In this document: positions 51,335 through 59,273 of the stretch, piece by piece
Numbering within the stretch: position 1 is the first letter of the stretch
How the letters are laid out: every line of letters begins with the position of its first letter
DNA from: Nonomuraea sp. PA05
GTDB lineage: Bacteria > Actinomycetota > Actinomycetes > Streptosporangiales > Streptosporangiaceae
NCBI RefSeq assembly: GCF_008086045.1
Contig: NZ_VSEY01000036.1
Location: 62,001 to 126,000, forward strand
Direction: 5' to 3'
DNA: 64,000 bases
Position numbers and translations under genes: made by a program
Notes under the pieces: generated by a model
Seen by the model: only the letters and a program-made list of their open reading frames with translations
Told to the model about the DNA's origin: nothing
The model's database searches: none

Positions 51335-52548
51335 CCGAACGCCGGGTTGCGGAAGAACGTCGCCCAGACGTGACCGCTGTGATCGGTGAAGAAGTTGTTG
51401 TGACCGGCCCCGACCCCCGCCGTCCACCGCTTGGAGTACGGGCCCTCGAAGGTGTCCGACACGGCCACGACCGCGTCGTACTGGTACTGCACCCGCCCGG
51501 GGGCCGCCGTGTCGTAGGCGTAGCGGGTGCTGCCGTCGGCGTTGGCCGACGACCGATCCCAGGCGGCGTGCAGCAGGTAGTACTTGCCGCCGTGCTTGAA
51601 GACGTAGGCGCCTTCGAGGTACGGCTCGGGCGTGTAGGCCGTCTGCTGGAACTTCGGCAGGTTCGTGACCGGGACGATGTCCTCCATGTCGTCACGGAAC
51701 TTGGCGTACAGGTGGTTGTGCAGCACCAGCCACGCGTCGTCGCCCTCGGTGTAGAGGCTGCCGTCGATGTGGTGGTAGGCGCCCGGCTTGATCCAGTTGG
51801 GCCCGCCGATGAACGAGTCGCCGAACGGCTTGTCGAGGTTGCCCTCGACCAGCCGGTACGGCCCCTCGACCCCGCCATCGCTGACCAGCATGAACGAGCC
51901 GACCTTCTGGGAGTGGTCGCCCATGCACGCCACGATGTACCACTTGCCGCGGAAGTAGTGCACCTCCGGCGCCCACGCGTTGCCGCGCTTGCCGAACTGG
52001 CCCTCGTCGGTCCAGTACTCCTGCCACGGCGCGACGACCGTCCGTCCCGGCTGGTTCTCGCCGGCGAACTCGGGTGACCACACCTTGCCCTTCTCGGCGT
52101 CCGGCCGGATGCGGGTGGTGTCCGCCAGCCGCCACGGCCCGCGCAGCGACCGGGCCGTCCACACGAAGATGCCGTCGTTCCACGGTCCGGCGGCGGCGAG
52201 CCCGGGCACGCGGGTGGTGCCGGTGGCGACGTAGAGCGGGCGCCCGCCGACGCGGAAGCAGTTGACGTAGGTGTCGCGAATCCAGACCCGGCCGAGCTCC
52301 TGGTCGCGGGGCCGCAGTTCGAGGGGGAGGATGAAGGAGTTGTCCGCACGCGGCCACAGGTCCTCCCGGGTGTCGGCGAGGCCGTAGGGCTCGAGTTCCG
52401 GCCAGTTCTCCGGGTGACGCCGCAGCGACGTGCCGCCCGTGGACGCCTGGGCGGCGGTCGCGGGCAGCGCCGCCGCTCCCAGCAGGCCCGCCACGCCGGT
52501 CAGCAGCGATCGCCGATCGACGTTCAACCCGTTGTCGGAACCAGTCAT
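51220..52548 (-). CDS. GH43-like secreted glycoside hydrolase
   Basis: The 442-residue protein has a twin-arginine-type signal (DRRSLLTGVAGLLGAAALPA; AxA near 36). The mature part has repeated five-bladed beta-propeller features: WSPEFAGENQPG, NAWAPEVHYFRGKWYIVACM, GGPNWIKPGAYHHIDGSLY and TPEPYLEGAYVFKHGGKYYL. This is the arabinosidase/xylosidase clan GH43 pattern (WAPEV and EGPYV-like motifs). AAGGAC precedes the ATG at 52548. Likely hydrolyses arabinan or arabinoxylan side chains. Confidence 0.82.
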   Translation of the reverse strand: MTGSDNGLNVDRRSLLTGVAGLLGAAALPATAAQASTGGTSLRRHPENWPELEPYGLADTREDLWPRADNSFILPLELRPRDQELGRVWIRDTYVNCFRVGGRPLYVATGTTRVPGLAAAGPWNDGIFVWTARSLRGPWRLADTTRIRPDAEKGKVWSPEFAGENQPGRTVVAPWQEYWTDEGQFGKRGNAWAPEVHYFRGKWYIVACMGDHSQKVGSFMLVSDGGVEGPYRLVEGNLDKPFGDSFIGGPNWIKPGAYHHIDGSLYTEGDDAWLVLHNHLYAKFRDDMEDIVPVTNLPKFQQTAYTPEPYLEGAYVFKHGGKYYLLHAAWDRSSANADGSTRYAYDTAAPGRVQYQYDAVVAVSDTFEGPYSKRWTAGVGAGHNNFFTDHSGHVWATFFRNPAFGYWADPSRVADAAVAGVVRMEWTGPEGNRLYVQRRRGH

Positions 52549-52791
52549 CAGTTGTGTCCTTCCACGTGGGACGGGTGCGGGGGCCGCCGTTGCGGAGAGT
52601 CTGCCCAAGTCGCATTAATTTCGTCAATAACCCGGAAGAAATCTCCCATGGCCCTTCCGTTCAGGGCTTTCACGGCAAAAGCGCTGGTCAAGCGATCGTT
52701 CGGAAGATCTCTCGTAACGTTCGCGTAACGGACTTGTCGGACGGGGGTGCCGCGCGGTTAGGTGGCGTCCGTGATCAGAGCGGAGAGCGCA
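52549..52791. other. Promoter-side region of the GH43 gene
   Basis: The 240 bp upstream of the GH43 start are less GC-rich (ATTAATTTCGTCAATAACCC; GTAACGTTCGCGTAACGG). This includes the direct GTAACGTTCGCGTAACG element near 52712-52728. No gene is seen. A regulator site is plausible but undefined. Confidence 0.3.
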
Positions 52792-53095
52792 TGTGGGTGG
52801 TGCTGCCCGGGGTGACGATCTCCAACGGGTTCGGCTTCAGCCCGGACGGGCGGCTGGCGTACTACGCCGGGGCGGGGCCGTGCACCGGTACGACCCGGGC
52901 GGGCGGCTCGACGCCGTCGTCCGGCTGCCGGTGCGCAAGGTGACGGCGGTGACGTTCGGCGGTGAGGGGCTCGACCGGCTGTTCATCACCACGTCGGCGC
53001 TGGACGTGGACCGGGAGGAGCAGCCGGAGGCGGGTGCGCTCTTCTGCGCCGACCCGGGCGTCCGGGGCTTGCCGGTGCTGCCCACCACCCTGTGA
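52792..53095 (+). pseudogene. SMP-30/gluconolactonase C-terminal remnant
   Basis: The frame reads VVLPGVTISNGFGFSPDGRL and AYYAGAG. After a frameshift near 52880 it continues YDPGGRLDAVVRLPVRKVTA, VTFGGEGLDRLFITTSA and ends PGVRGLPVLP. This is the second half of the six-bladed SMP-30 propeller; the N-terminal half is absent. A sugar-lactonase would have suited the adjacent arabinosidase. Nothing further is seen to 53322 apart from a 14-bp direct repeat TGCAACACCACGGC near 53170. Confidence 0.6.
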
Positions 53096-53322
53096 GCGGG
53101 GTTGGCGGGGGGCGACGTCCAGCGTTCGCGGCGGACGGGAAGGGCCGTCCGCGGCGTCACCCGGCTCCCCTGCAACACCACGGCTGCAACACCACGGCCT
53201 GCCTCGCGGGCGGCCGACGGGCGGGACACCGGCGTGAACGTCGCCCATAGCTTGGACCGCTCGTCCATGCCCCCCGGTTCCATCCGGAGCGCAACCCGTC
53301 GCAGTGTTCGTGCCCGCCCAGG

Positions 53323-54393
53323 TCAGCGGCGTTCGGCTGCCGCGTGCCCGGCGCCGTAGCCGTCCGCGCGCACCACGATCCGCCCCGACTCCACGCGCAA
53401 CGCGACCTCCGTGGCGTCGCCCGGCTCGGCCACTCCGGCCGCCGCCGCCAGCGCGCCGCTCTCGTCGTGGACCACCCGCAGCCGCGGCCAGGCGGGCCGC
53501 GGGAACGCCTGCCGCAGGCACGTGCTCACCTCGGCGAGCACCAGCCGGGCCAGCGGCAGCAGCTCCTTGGGCGCGCCCGTCACCACGACGGCGGTGACCT
53601 CGGCCTCGGCGGGCGCCGCGCGCGCCACGTCCTCGACGGCCGAGAGCCGGTTCAGCCCGAGCACCGCCACCACGCCGTCACGCTCCAGCCGCGCGGGCGC
53701 GCCCGCGACCGCGTCGAGGGCGCCCGGCGGCGGCTTCCAGGGCTCGTCGGTCTCCCGGACGCGGGGGAGCAGCGGCGCCGGCGCCCACCGGTCACCCAGG
53801 TCGAGGTCCGCGAGCTGCTCGCACACCCTGATCACGTTGAACGGGTCGACGAACCCCGGCGCGGCGGCCGTGAGCTGCGTGGCCCCCTGCAACACCGTCA
53901 GCACGGACTCGGCCAGCCGCACCAGCCGCCCGTCCGGCTCGCGCGGCGGGCGCAGCCGCTCCATCGCCAGCCCGAGCAGGACCGCGTTGAGCTGCATGAG
54001 CTGCGCGTACGGCCGCCGGGTGACCTCGTCGGCGAGGATCTCGGGGATCAGGTGCATGCTCAGCCTGCTCGGCTCGTGCTCGCCCTCGGTGGCCAGCGGC
54101 AGCCGGGTCACCCAGACGCGCGCCAGCTCGCCGAGAGCCTCCCGCACGGTCAGCGCGGGCTCCTCCGGGGTGGTCACCGGGGCGCGTTCGGCCAGGTCGG
54201 CCAGCACGGCGAAGTAGAGCGCCCGCTTGCCGGGGAAGTTGGAGTAGACCGCGCCGCGCGTGAGCTCGGCCCGGTCGGCGATGTCGTCGATCTTCGCTTC
54301 CCTGAATCCGCGCTCGGCGAACTCCGCCCTGGCAGCGGCCAGCACTTTCCCCCGATTGCGCTCCTGCGTCTCCGCTCGGGTGAGCCGGGCCAA
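53323..54393 (-). CDS. TetR regulator with redoxin-like C-terminal extension
   Basis: The protein is 356 residues from TTG 54393 (GAGGAGG upstream). It has a TetR HTH (GKVLAAARAEFAERGFREAK; IADRAELTRGAVYSNFPGKR), a normal ligand domain to about 195, then about 150 extra residues. The extension (VVAVLGLNRLSAVEDVARAA; RLRVVHDESGALAAAAGVAE; GRIVVRADGYGAG) has the strand-helix order of a peroxiredoxin/thioredoxin-like fold but lacks a CxxC. TetR proteins usually end near 200. It diverges from a P450-clpX operon. Confidence 0.72.
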   Translation of the reverse strand: MARLTRAETQERNRGKVLAAARAEFAERGFREAKIDDIADRAELTRGAVYSNFPGKRALYFAVLADLAERAPVTTPEEPALTVREALGELARVWVTRLPLATEGEHEPSRLSMHLIPEILADEVTRRPYAQLMQLNAVLLGLAMERLRPPREPDGRLVRLAESVLTVLQGATQLTAAAPGFVDPFNVIRVCEQLADLDLGDRWAPAPLLPRVRETDEPWKPPPGALDAVAGAPARLERDGVVAVLGLNRLSAVEDVARAAPAEAEVTAVVVTGAPKELLPLARLVLAEVSTCLRQAFPRPAWPRLRVVHDESGALAAAAGVAEPGDATEVALRVESGRIVVRADGYGAGHAAAERR

Positions 54394-54445
54394 CCGTCCT
54401 CCTCGTTGCCGGGTGCTCCGCAGCCAAGATACCGTGAACATCCAG

Positions 54446-54458
54446 ATGATGGGATCAT
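54446..54458. promoter_or_regulatory. Possible TetR operator
   Basis: ATGAT-ggg-ATCAT lies in the 82-bp gap between the TetR gene and the P450, 18 bp before the P450 ATG. Short dyad with a 3-bp centre. Tentative. Confidence 0.35.
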
Positions 54459-54475
54459 TCGAAACGAGGCCAGCC

Positions 54476-55654
54476 ATGGATGTGCCGGAGATCGACCTGA
54501 CCGACCCGGCGGTGCTGCACGACCCGTACACGGCGTACGCGCAGGTCAGGGAGCAGTCCGCGGTGGCGCGGCTGCTGGTGCCCGGGTTCGGCCCGTTCTG
54601 GGCGGTGACGCGGCACGAGGAGGCCAGGGCGATGCTGGCCGACCCGCGCATGCGGATCGAGCAGTCCAGCTTCATGCGGCCCGACGTGCCGGAGCACTGC
54701 CGGCCGTACCTGCGTACGATGTCCGAGACGAACGGCGCCGAGCATGCGCGGCTGCGCAGGCTGGTCGCGCCCGCGTTCACGCCGCGCAGGGCCGCCGAGT
54801 TCGCCGGGCGCGTCGAGCGGATCGTCGAAGGGCTGCTCGGCGAGCTGCCGGAGCGGGAGCCGGTGGACCTGCTCGACCGGTTCGCCAAGCCGCTGCCGAT
54901 CGACGTGATCTGCGAGCTGGCCGGCATCCCGCCCGCCGACCGCCCGCGCTGGCGCGAGTACGGCGCCGCCATCGCCGCCGGGCACGGCGAGAAGTTCGCG
55001 CGGGCCATCCCCGCGATCATCGGCGACGCCCGGGCCGCGATCGCGGCAGTCAAGGACGAGCCGGGCGACGGGCTGGTGTCCGACCTGGCCCGCGTGGTGG
55101 AGGAGGACGGCGACCGGCTCTCTGACGACGAGCTGATCACCATGGTGTGGCTGCTCGTCCTGGCAGGCCAGACCCCCGCCAACCTCATCGCGAACGCCGT
55201 CGCCACCCTGCTCGCCCACCCTGACCAGCTCGCCGCGCTGCGCGCGGACCCCGCGCTCATGCCGCGCGCCGTGGACGAGCTGGCCCGCTGGAGCCCGCCC
55301 CAGCCGATGACCGTGCCGCGCTTCGCCACCGAGGACGTCGAGATCGGCGGCGTGCCCATCCCTGAGGGGCAGCCGGTCACCGTGTCCGTCGCCTCGGCCA
55401 ACCGGGACCCGCGCGTGTTCGACGACCCCGACAGGCTCGACCTCACCCGCGAGCCGGGGCCGCACCTCGGGTTCGGTCACGGGCCGCACTTCTGCGTCGG
55501 CGCGTCGCTGGCCCGCGTGCAGACCGGCGTCGCGCTCGGGACGCTGCTGCGCCGCTTCCCCGGCCTGGCGCTCGCGGGGGAGGCGGCGTACCTGCCCGAC
55601 CCGGGGACGCGGCGGCTGGCGTCCCTGCCCGTGACCCTGCGCCCGGCGGGCTGA
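54476..55654 (+). CDS. Cytochrome P450 with unusual I-helix
   Basis: The 392-residue P450 has heme loop GFGHGPHFCVGASLAR (about 335) and ExxR in VDELARWSPP. The I-helix reads LVLAGQTPANLIANA: the usual acid of the acid-alcohol pair (AGxE/D-T) is Gln, followed by TP, not TT. Such changes occur in P450s that use peroxide or perform non-oxygenation chemistry. GAGG precedes the ATG at 54476. The clpX-like gene starts 9 bp after its stop, so the two are co-transcribed. Confidence 0.87.
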   Translation: MDVPEIDLTDPAVLHDPYTAYAQVREQSAVARLLVPGFGPFWAVTRHEEARAMLADPRMRIEQSSFMRPDVPEHCRPYLRTMSETNGAEHARLRRLVAPAFTPRRAAEFAGRVERIVEGLLGELPEREPVDLLDRFAKPLPIDVICELAGIPPADRPRWREYGAAIAAGHGEKFARAIPAIIGDARAAIAAVKDEPGDGLVSDLARVVEEDGDRLSDDELITMVWLLVLAGQTPANLIANAVATLLAHPDQLAALRADPALMPRAVDELARWSPPQPMTVPRFATEDVEIGGVPIPEGQPVTVSVASANRDPRVFDDPDRLDLTREPGPHLGFGHGPHFCVGASLARVQTGVALGTLLRRFPGLALAGEAAYLPDPGTRRLASLPVTLRPAG

Positions 55655-55663
55655 GGCGGCGCG

Positions 55664-56890
55664 ATGGCACGCACCGGCAAGGGCGGCGGCCTGCCGCACT
55701 GCTCGTTCTGCGGCAGGAGCCAGAGCGAGGTGCGCAGGCTCATCGCCGGCCCGCACACCGTCTGCATCTGCGACGAGTGCGTGGGGCGGTGCACCGAGCT
55801 GATGGCCGGGGAACGCGCGGCGGCGCAGGCACCGGAGCTGCCCAGGCCGCGCGAGACCCACGACTTCCTCGACCAGTACGTGATCGGCCAGGACCAGGCC
55901 AAACGCGCCCTGGCGGTGGCCGTCTACAACCACTACAAGCGCGTCCGCGCGCCGGAGGCCGAGCTGGGCAAGTCCAACATCCTGCTCCTCGGCCCCACGG
56001 GCAGCGGCAAGACCCACCTGGTGCGGACGCTCGCCCGGCTGCTCGACGTGCCGTTCGCCGTCGCCGACGCCACCGCGCTCACCGAGGCCGGGTACGTCGG
56101 CGAGGACGTCGAGGCCATGCTGCTCGCCCTCGTCCAGGCCGCCGGCCACGACCTGGCCAGGGCCGGCACCGGCATCGTCTACATCGACGAGATCGACAAG
56201 CTCGCCCGTAAGAGTGAGAACCCGTCGATCACCCGCGACGTGTCGGGGGAGGGCGTGCAGCAGGCGCTGCTGAAGATCCTGGAGGGGACGGTGGCCGGCG
56301 TGCCGCCGCAGGGTGGCAGGAAGCACCCCCACCAGGACCTCATCCAGCTCGACACGACGAACGTGCTGTTCATCGCGGGCGGCGCGTTCGACGGGCTGGA
56401 GCGGATCGTCGAACGGCGCGTCGCCCGCGGCGGCGCGGGCTTCGGCGCCGCCCCGCGCCCGCGGGCCGATGAGGAGGTGCTCTCCCAGGTGATGCCGCAG
56501 GACCTCGTCCGGTACGGGTTCATCCCGGAGTTCGTCGGCCGGATGCCCGTGGTGGCGACGCTGCGCCCGCCGGACCGGGAGGCGCTGATGCGCATTCTGA
56601 CCGAGCCGCGCGACGCGCTGATCAAGCAGTACCGGCGGCTGCTGGAGCTGGACGGGGTGGAGCTGGAGTTCGAGCCGGACGCCGTGGCCGCCGTCGCCGA
56701 GCAGGCGCTGCTGCGCCGCACCGGGGCCAGGGCGGTGCGCGCGATCATGGAGGAGGTGCTGCTGGACGTCATGTACGAGATTCCCGCGGGGCGCGTCGTG
56801 ATCACCAGGCAGACGGTGCTGGACAAGGTCAACCCGACCCTGGTGCCCCGCGACCGGCACGACCGGCACCGCCGCGAGAGATCCGCGTGA
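55664..56890 (+). CDS. clpX: ClpX-like AAA+ unfoldase, paralogue with altered ClpP loop
   Basis: The 408-residue protein has a zinc-binding domain (CSFC at 13-16, CDEC at 36-39), Walker A GPTGSGKTHL (about 109), pore loop GYVG (about 142) and Walker B IVYIDEID (about 171). RKH-loop GGRKHPHQ (about 219) and sensor-2 GARAVRA are present. The ClpP-docking loop, normally (I/L/V)GF, reads GGAGFGAA (about 257). No clpP or tig is nearby; instead it follows a P450 by 9 bp. It probably remodels specific proteins and may not couple to ClpP. Confidence 0.87.
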   Translation: MARTGKGGGLPHCSFCGRSQSEVRRLIAGPHTVCICDECVGRCTELMAGERAAAQAPELPRPRETHDFLDQYVIGQDQAKRALAVAVYNHYKRVRAPEAELGKSNILLLGPTGSGKTHLVRTLARLLDVPFAVADATALTEAGYVGEDVEAMLLALVQAAGHDLARAGTGIVYIDEIDKLARKSENPSITRDVSGEGVQQALLKILEGTVAGVPPQGGRKHPHQDLIQLDTTNVLFIAGGAFDGLERIVERRVARGGAGFGAAPRPRADEEVLSQVMPQDLVRYGFIPEFVGRMPVVATLRPPDREALMRILTEPRDALIKQYRRLLELDGVELEFEPDAVAAVAEQALLRRTGARAVRAIMEEVLLDVMYEIPAGRVVITRQTVLDKVNPTLVPRDRHDRHRRERSA

Positions 56891-56903
56891 AGGGGAAGGC
56901 GTC

Positions 56904-56983
56904 GCGCAGCCGGCCGGCGCGGCACCGGCCGGCTGCGCAAACGCCGGCCACCCGGACGAAGTCGCACCCGTCCGGGTGGCCGG
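56904..56983 (+). terminator. Two tandem perfect hairpins after clpX
   Basis: The first stem GCGCAGCCGGCCGG (56904-56917) pairs perfectly with 56925-56938 across a 7-nt loop. The second, CCGGCCACCCGGACG (56944-56958), pairs perfectly with 56969-56983 across a 10-nt loop. Both lie 14-90 bp beyond the clpX stop. Arms of 14 and 15 bp without mismatch make a strong transcription end, shared with the convergent gene. Confidence 0.8.
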
Positions 56984-57091
56984 AGCCCCAAGGCCGGGGC
57001 GGCCCGGTGGCCCCGGTGCGCCCTGAGGCTTCGAAGGGCGGGAGGCTCGGGTGGCGTGAGCCTCGTCCGCCCAGGTGGATGGGGCGGGGGT

Positions 57092-57724
57092 CTAGCCGGC
57101 CAGCCTCTCCAGCGGGCGGCTCGCGCCGCCCTGCCCGCCGTCGCCCCACGTCCCCGCCCCGAGCCTGTCGTCCCCCGCATCGCACGGCACGTCGTCGTCC
57201 GTGGCCCGGCGCACGACGTCCACCGTGACGAAGTGGGCCCTGCGCGGGTGCCGCCGCACCCGGACCGAAGCCGCGCAGCAGGCCGCCGCTATTTCCGCGC
57301 CGAACGCCTCGAAGTCGTCGGCGCAAATCCCGGCCCGGAGCAGAATGAACGCCCTTTCCCCGAAGTCCGCCGGCGTTATCCAGAGGATCAGTGGAATTCT
57401 GCCTTTGCGGGTGTGCATGGACGTCTGCGCGCACACCCGCTGGATCCGGTGCCGCGAGAACAGGCACCAGAAGTGCCGCCGCACCCATTTCCGCCCGACC
57501 GGCACCGCGGCGGGCACGCAGACGGTGCCCGCCAGCGCGACCGTCGCCCACCACATCCCCTGTCCCACGGCGGACACGAACGCGAGCACCGCCCCGGCCG
57601 CGAGGGTGAGCAGCACGATCTCCGTGCGCCACCGCCACAGCCGCGTGACCAGGCCCGGCCCCTGCCACATGATCAGGGGCTCGACCGGCGCGTACGGGTT
57701 GTGCCGCGGATTACGCGGGAACAT
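57092..57724 (-). CDS. Integrative-element-type membrane protein
   Basis: The 210-residue protein has two TM helices (EIVLLTLAAGAVLAFVSAVG; WWATVALAGTVCVPAAVPVG). A conserved soluble part follows: HFWCLFSRHRIQRVCAQTSM, RKGRIPLILWITPADFGERA and GICADDFEAFGAEIAAACCA. I know this arrangement from the gene next to the FtsK-like translocase in actinomycete integrative conjugative elements. The ATG at 57724 is favoured by TAGGAG 9 bp upstream; ATG 57733 is in frame. No translocase, integrase or att site is visible. Confidence 0.65.
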   Translation of the reverse strand: MFPRNPRHNPYAPVEPLIMWQGPGLVTRLWRWRTEIVLLTLAAGAVLAFVSAVGQGMWWATVALAGTVCVPAAVPVGRKWVRRHFWCLFSRHRIQRVCAQTSMHTRKGRIPLILWITPADFGERAFILLRAGICADDFEAFGAEIAAACCAASVRVRRHPRRAHFVTVDVVRRATDDDVPCDAGDDRLGAGTWGDGGQGGASRPLERLAG

Positions 57725-57965
57725 GTCGATCATCTCCTACGGCCGACGGCTCCCCGGCGGCGCGCAGCTCGCGCAGGCGGGCCGCCTTGAGCGCGTCGAA
57801 GCGCGGGTCGCGATAGCGCCGGGAGCCGAACCCCGTCCTGGTGACCGTCCACCCGTACCGGCGGGCCCGCTCGTCCTGGTCCGCGTACAACGCCCGGTCG
57901 GCGCGCGCCAGCAGTTCGCTGACGTAGGACCTGAATCGCGATACTCGCTGAAGCATTTCGGTCAC
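57711..57965 (-). CDS. Small integrative-element-type protein
   Basis: The 84-residue protein begins VTEMLQRVSRFRSYVSELLA and contains YGWTVTRTGFGSRRYRDPRF, a motif shared by small proteins encoded beside the membrane protein in actinomycete AICEs. GGAGG lies 6 bp before the GTG at 57965. Its end overlaps the next gene's start by 14 bp, so the two are coupled. Role unknown. Confidence 0.6.
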   Translation of the reverse strand: MTEMLQRVSRFRSYVSELLARADRALYADQDERARRYGWTVTRTGFGSRRYRDPRFDALKAARLRELRAAGEPSAVGDDRHVPA

Positions 57966-58141
57966 CGCCCCCCTCCGTCTTTGTCGTTGTGAAACCCCTC
58001 ATATCCGTTCGCAGGTCGTCTGCCGATAGGGCCAGTTTGGCCCGCGCCCGCTAATTCAGCGATAAAGCTGGCTTCCGAGTCGGTGGTTCGGTTTTCCGCA
58101 CCCGTTGAGTGTGCGGGGGGCGGCGGACTAACGTTTGCCAC

Positions 58142-58819
58142 GTGACGTCCTTCCGCGTGGTGATCGCCGAGGACCACCTGCTGGTGCGGGCCGGTATCGA
58201 GGCTCTCATCGCGACCGAGTCCGGGGCCGAGGTCGTCGGCGTCTGCTCGGGCTACGAGGCGCTGATGGAGTGCGTCGGCCAGGAGAAACCGGACGTCGTC
58301 GTCACCGACATCCGCATGCCGCCGACGATGAGCGACGAGGGCATCAGGGCGGCCACGGCGCTGCGGGCCAGCCATCCGGACGTGGCCGTGCTGGTGCTGT
58401 CGCAGTTCCTCGATCCGACGTACCTGCTGGCCCTGATCGAGCAGGGCAGCAGCAGGCGCGGCTACCTGCTCAAGGAGCGCATCGCCGCGCCCGGCGAGCT
58501 GATCTCGGCGGTGCGCACGGTCGCCTTCGGCGGCTCGTTCATCGATCCGGTGGTGGTCGAGTCGCTGGTGTCGGCCAAGGCGCGCAACGACGCCGGCCTG
58601 CTGGGGCACCTGACGCCGCGCGAGCGCGAGACCCTGGCCGAGGTCGCCGCCGGACGGTCGAACCTGGCCATCGCGACCGCGTTCAACGTCTCCGAGCGCG
58701 CGGTCGAGAAGTACATCAACTCCATCTTCGTCAAGCTCGGCCTGCGCGGCGACCGCGACACCAACCGGCGGGTCAAGGCGGTGCTGATGTTCCTCGACTC
58801 GGGTTCCGCGTCCGAGTGA
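58142..58819 (+). CDS. NarL/LuxR-type response regulator
   Basis: The 225-residue protein has a receiver domain (FRVVIAEDHLLVRAGIEALI; phospho-Asp in DVVVTDIRMPP about 54; Lys in GYLLKERIA). A LuxR HTH follows (LTPRERETLAEVAAGRSNLA; FNVSERAVEKYINSIFVKLG). The GTG at 58142 lacks a clear ribosome site, so the message may be leaderless. It stands before a second receiver and a double histidine kinase; those are its likely partners. Confidence 0.9.
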   Translation: MTSFRVVIAEDHLLVRAGIEALIATESGAEVVGVCSGYEALMECVGQEKPDVVVTDIRMPPTMSDEGIRAATALRASHPDVAVLVLSQFLDPTYLLALIEQGSSRRGYLLKERIAAPGELISAVRTVAFGGSFIDPVVVESLVSAKARNDAGLLGHLTPRERETLAEVAAGRSNLAIATAFNVSERAVEKYINSIFVKLGLRGDRDTNRRVKAVLMFLDSGSASE

Positions 58820-58889
58820 GGACGGAAACGGGCCCGATAGTGATGGTGGCACCACCGACACGACGGCGCTTGAATGCGACGATCAGCTT

Positions 58890-59273
58890 GTGAACCAACA
58901 GCTCGTGCGCGTTCTGGTGGTGGACGACCTGCCGTCGTTCCGCCGGGCCGTGGCCGGCGTGATCGCGGTGGTGGACGGGTTCGTGCTGGCGGGGGAGGCC
59001 ACCAGCGGCGAGGAGGCGCTCGACTTCCTGGAGGCCCACCCGGTCGGGATGGTGCTGATGGACGTGAACATGCCCGGCATGGGCGGGCTGGAGGCCGCCC
59101 GGCGCATCAGGTGCGGGCATCCGGACGTCACGGTGGTGCTGCTGTCGGTCAACAACACAGAGGAGCTGCCTCGTGACGCGATGGTGATGGGGGCCCATTA
59201 TCGGCACAAGGACCGCTTCGGCCCCGACGAACTGGAGGCGTTGTGGAGCGACGGGGGGCGCGCAGAGTCTTAA
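58890..59273 (+). CDS. Stand-alone receiver-domain protein
   Basis: The 127-residue single receiver reads VRVLVVDDLPSFRRAVAGVI, phospho-Asp in GMVLMDVNMPGMGG (about 55), Thr/Ser switch VVLLSVNNTEE and Lys in HYRHKDRFGPD. There is no output domain, so it could shuttle phosphate, act as a sink or bind a partner. It overlaps the kinase gene by 31 bp. Start GTG 58890 has no obvious ribosome site. Confidence 0.85.
   Translation: MNQQLVRVLVVDDLPSFRRAVAGVIAVVDGFVLAGEATSGEEALDFLEAHPVGMVLMDVNMPGMGGLEAARRIRCGHPDVTVVLLSVNNTEELPRDAMVMGAHYRHKDRFGPDELEALWSDGGRAES

Noticed and set aside
53096..53322. Minus-strand frame MDERSKLWATFTPVSRPSA
   Set aside because: No homology is recognisable; the stretch contains a 14-bp direct repeat and ends in the SMP-30 remnant.
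54455..56869. 804-residue frame antisense to P450 and clpX
   Set aside because: It spans two well-supported plus-strand genes and shows only shadow composition.
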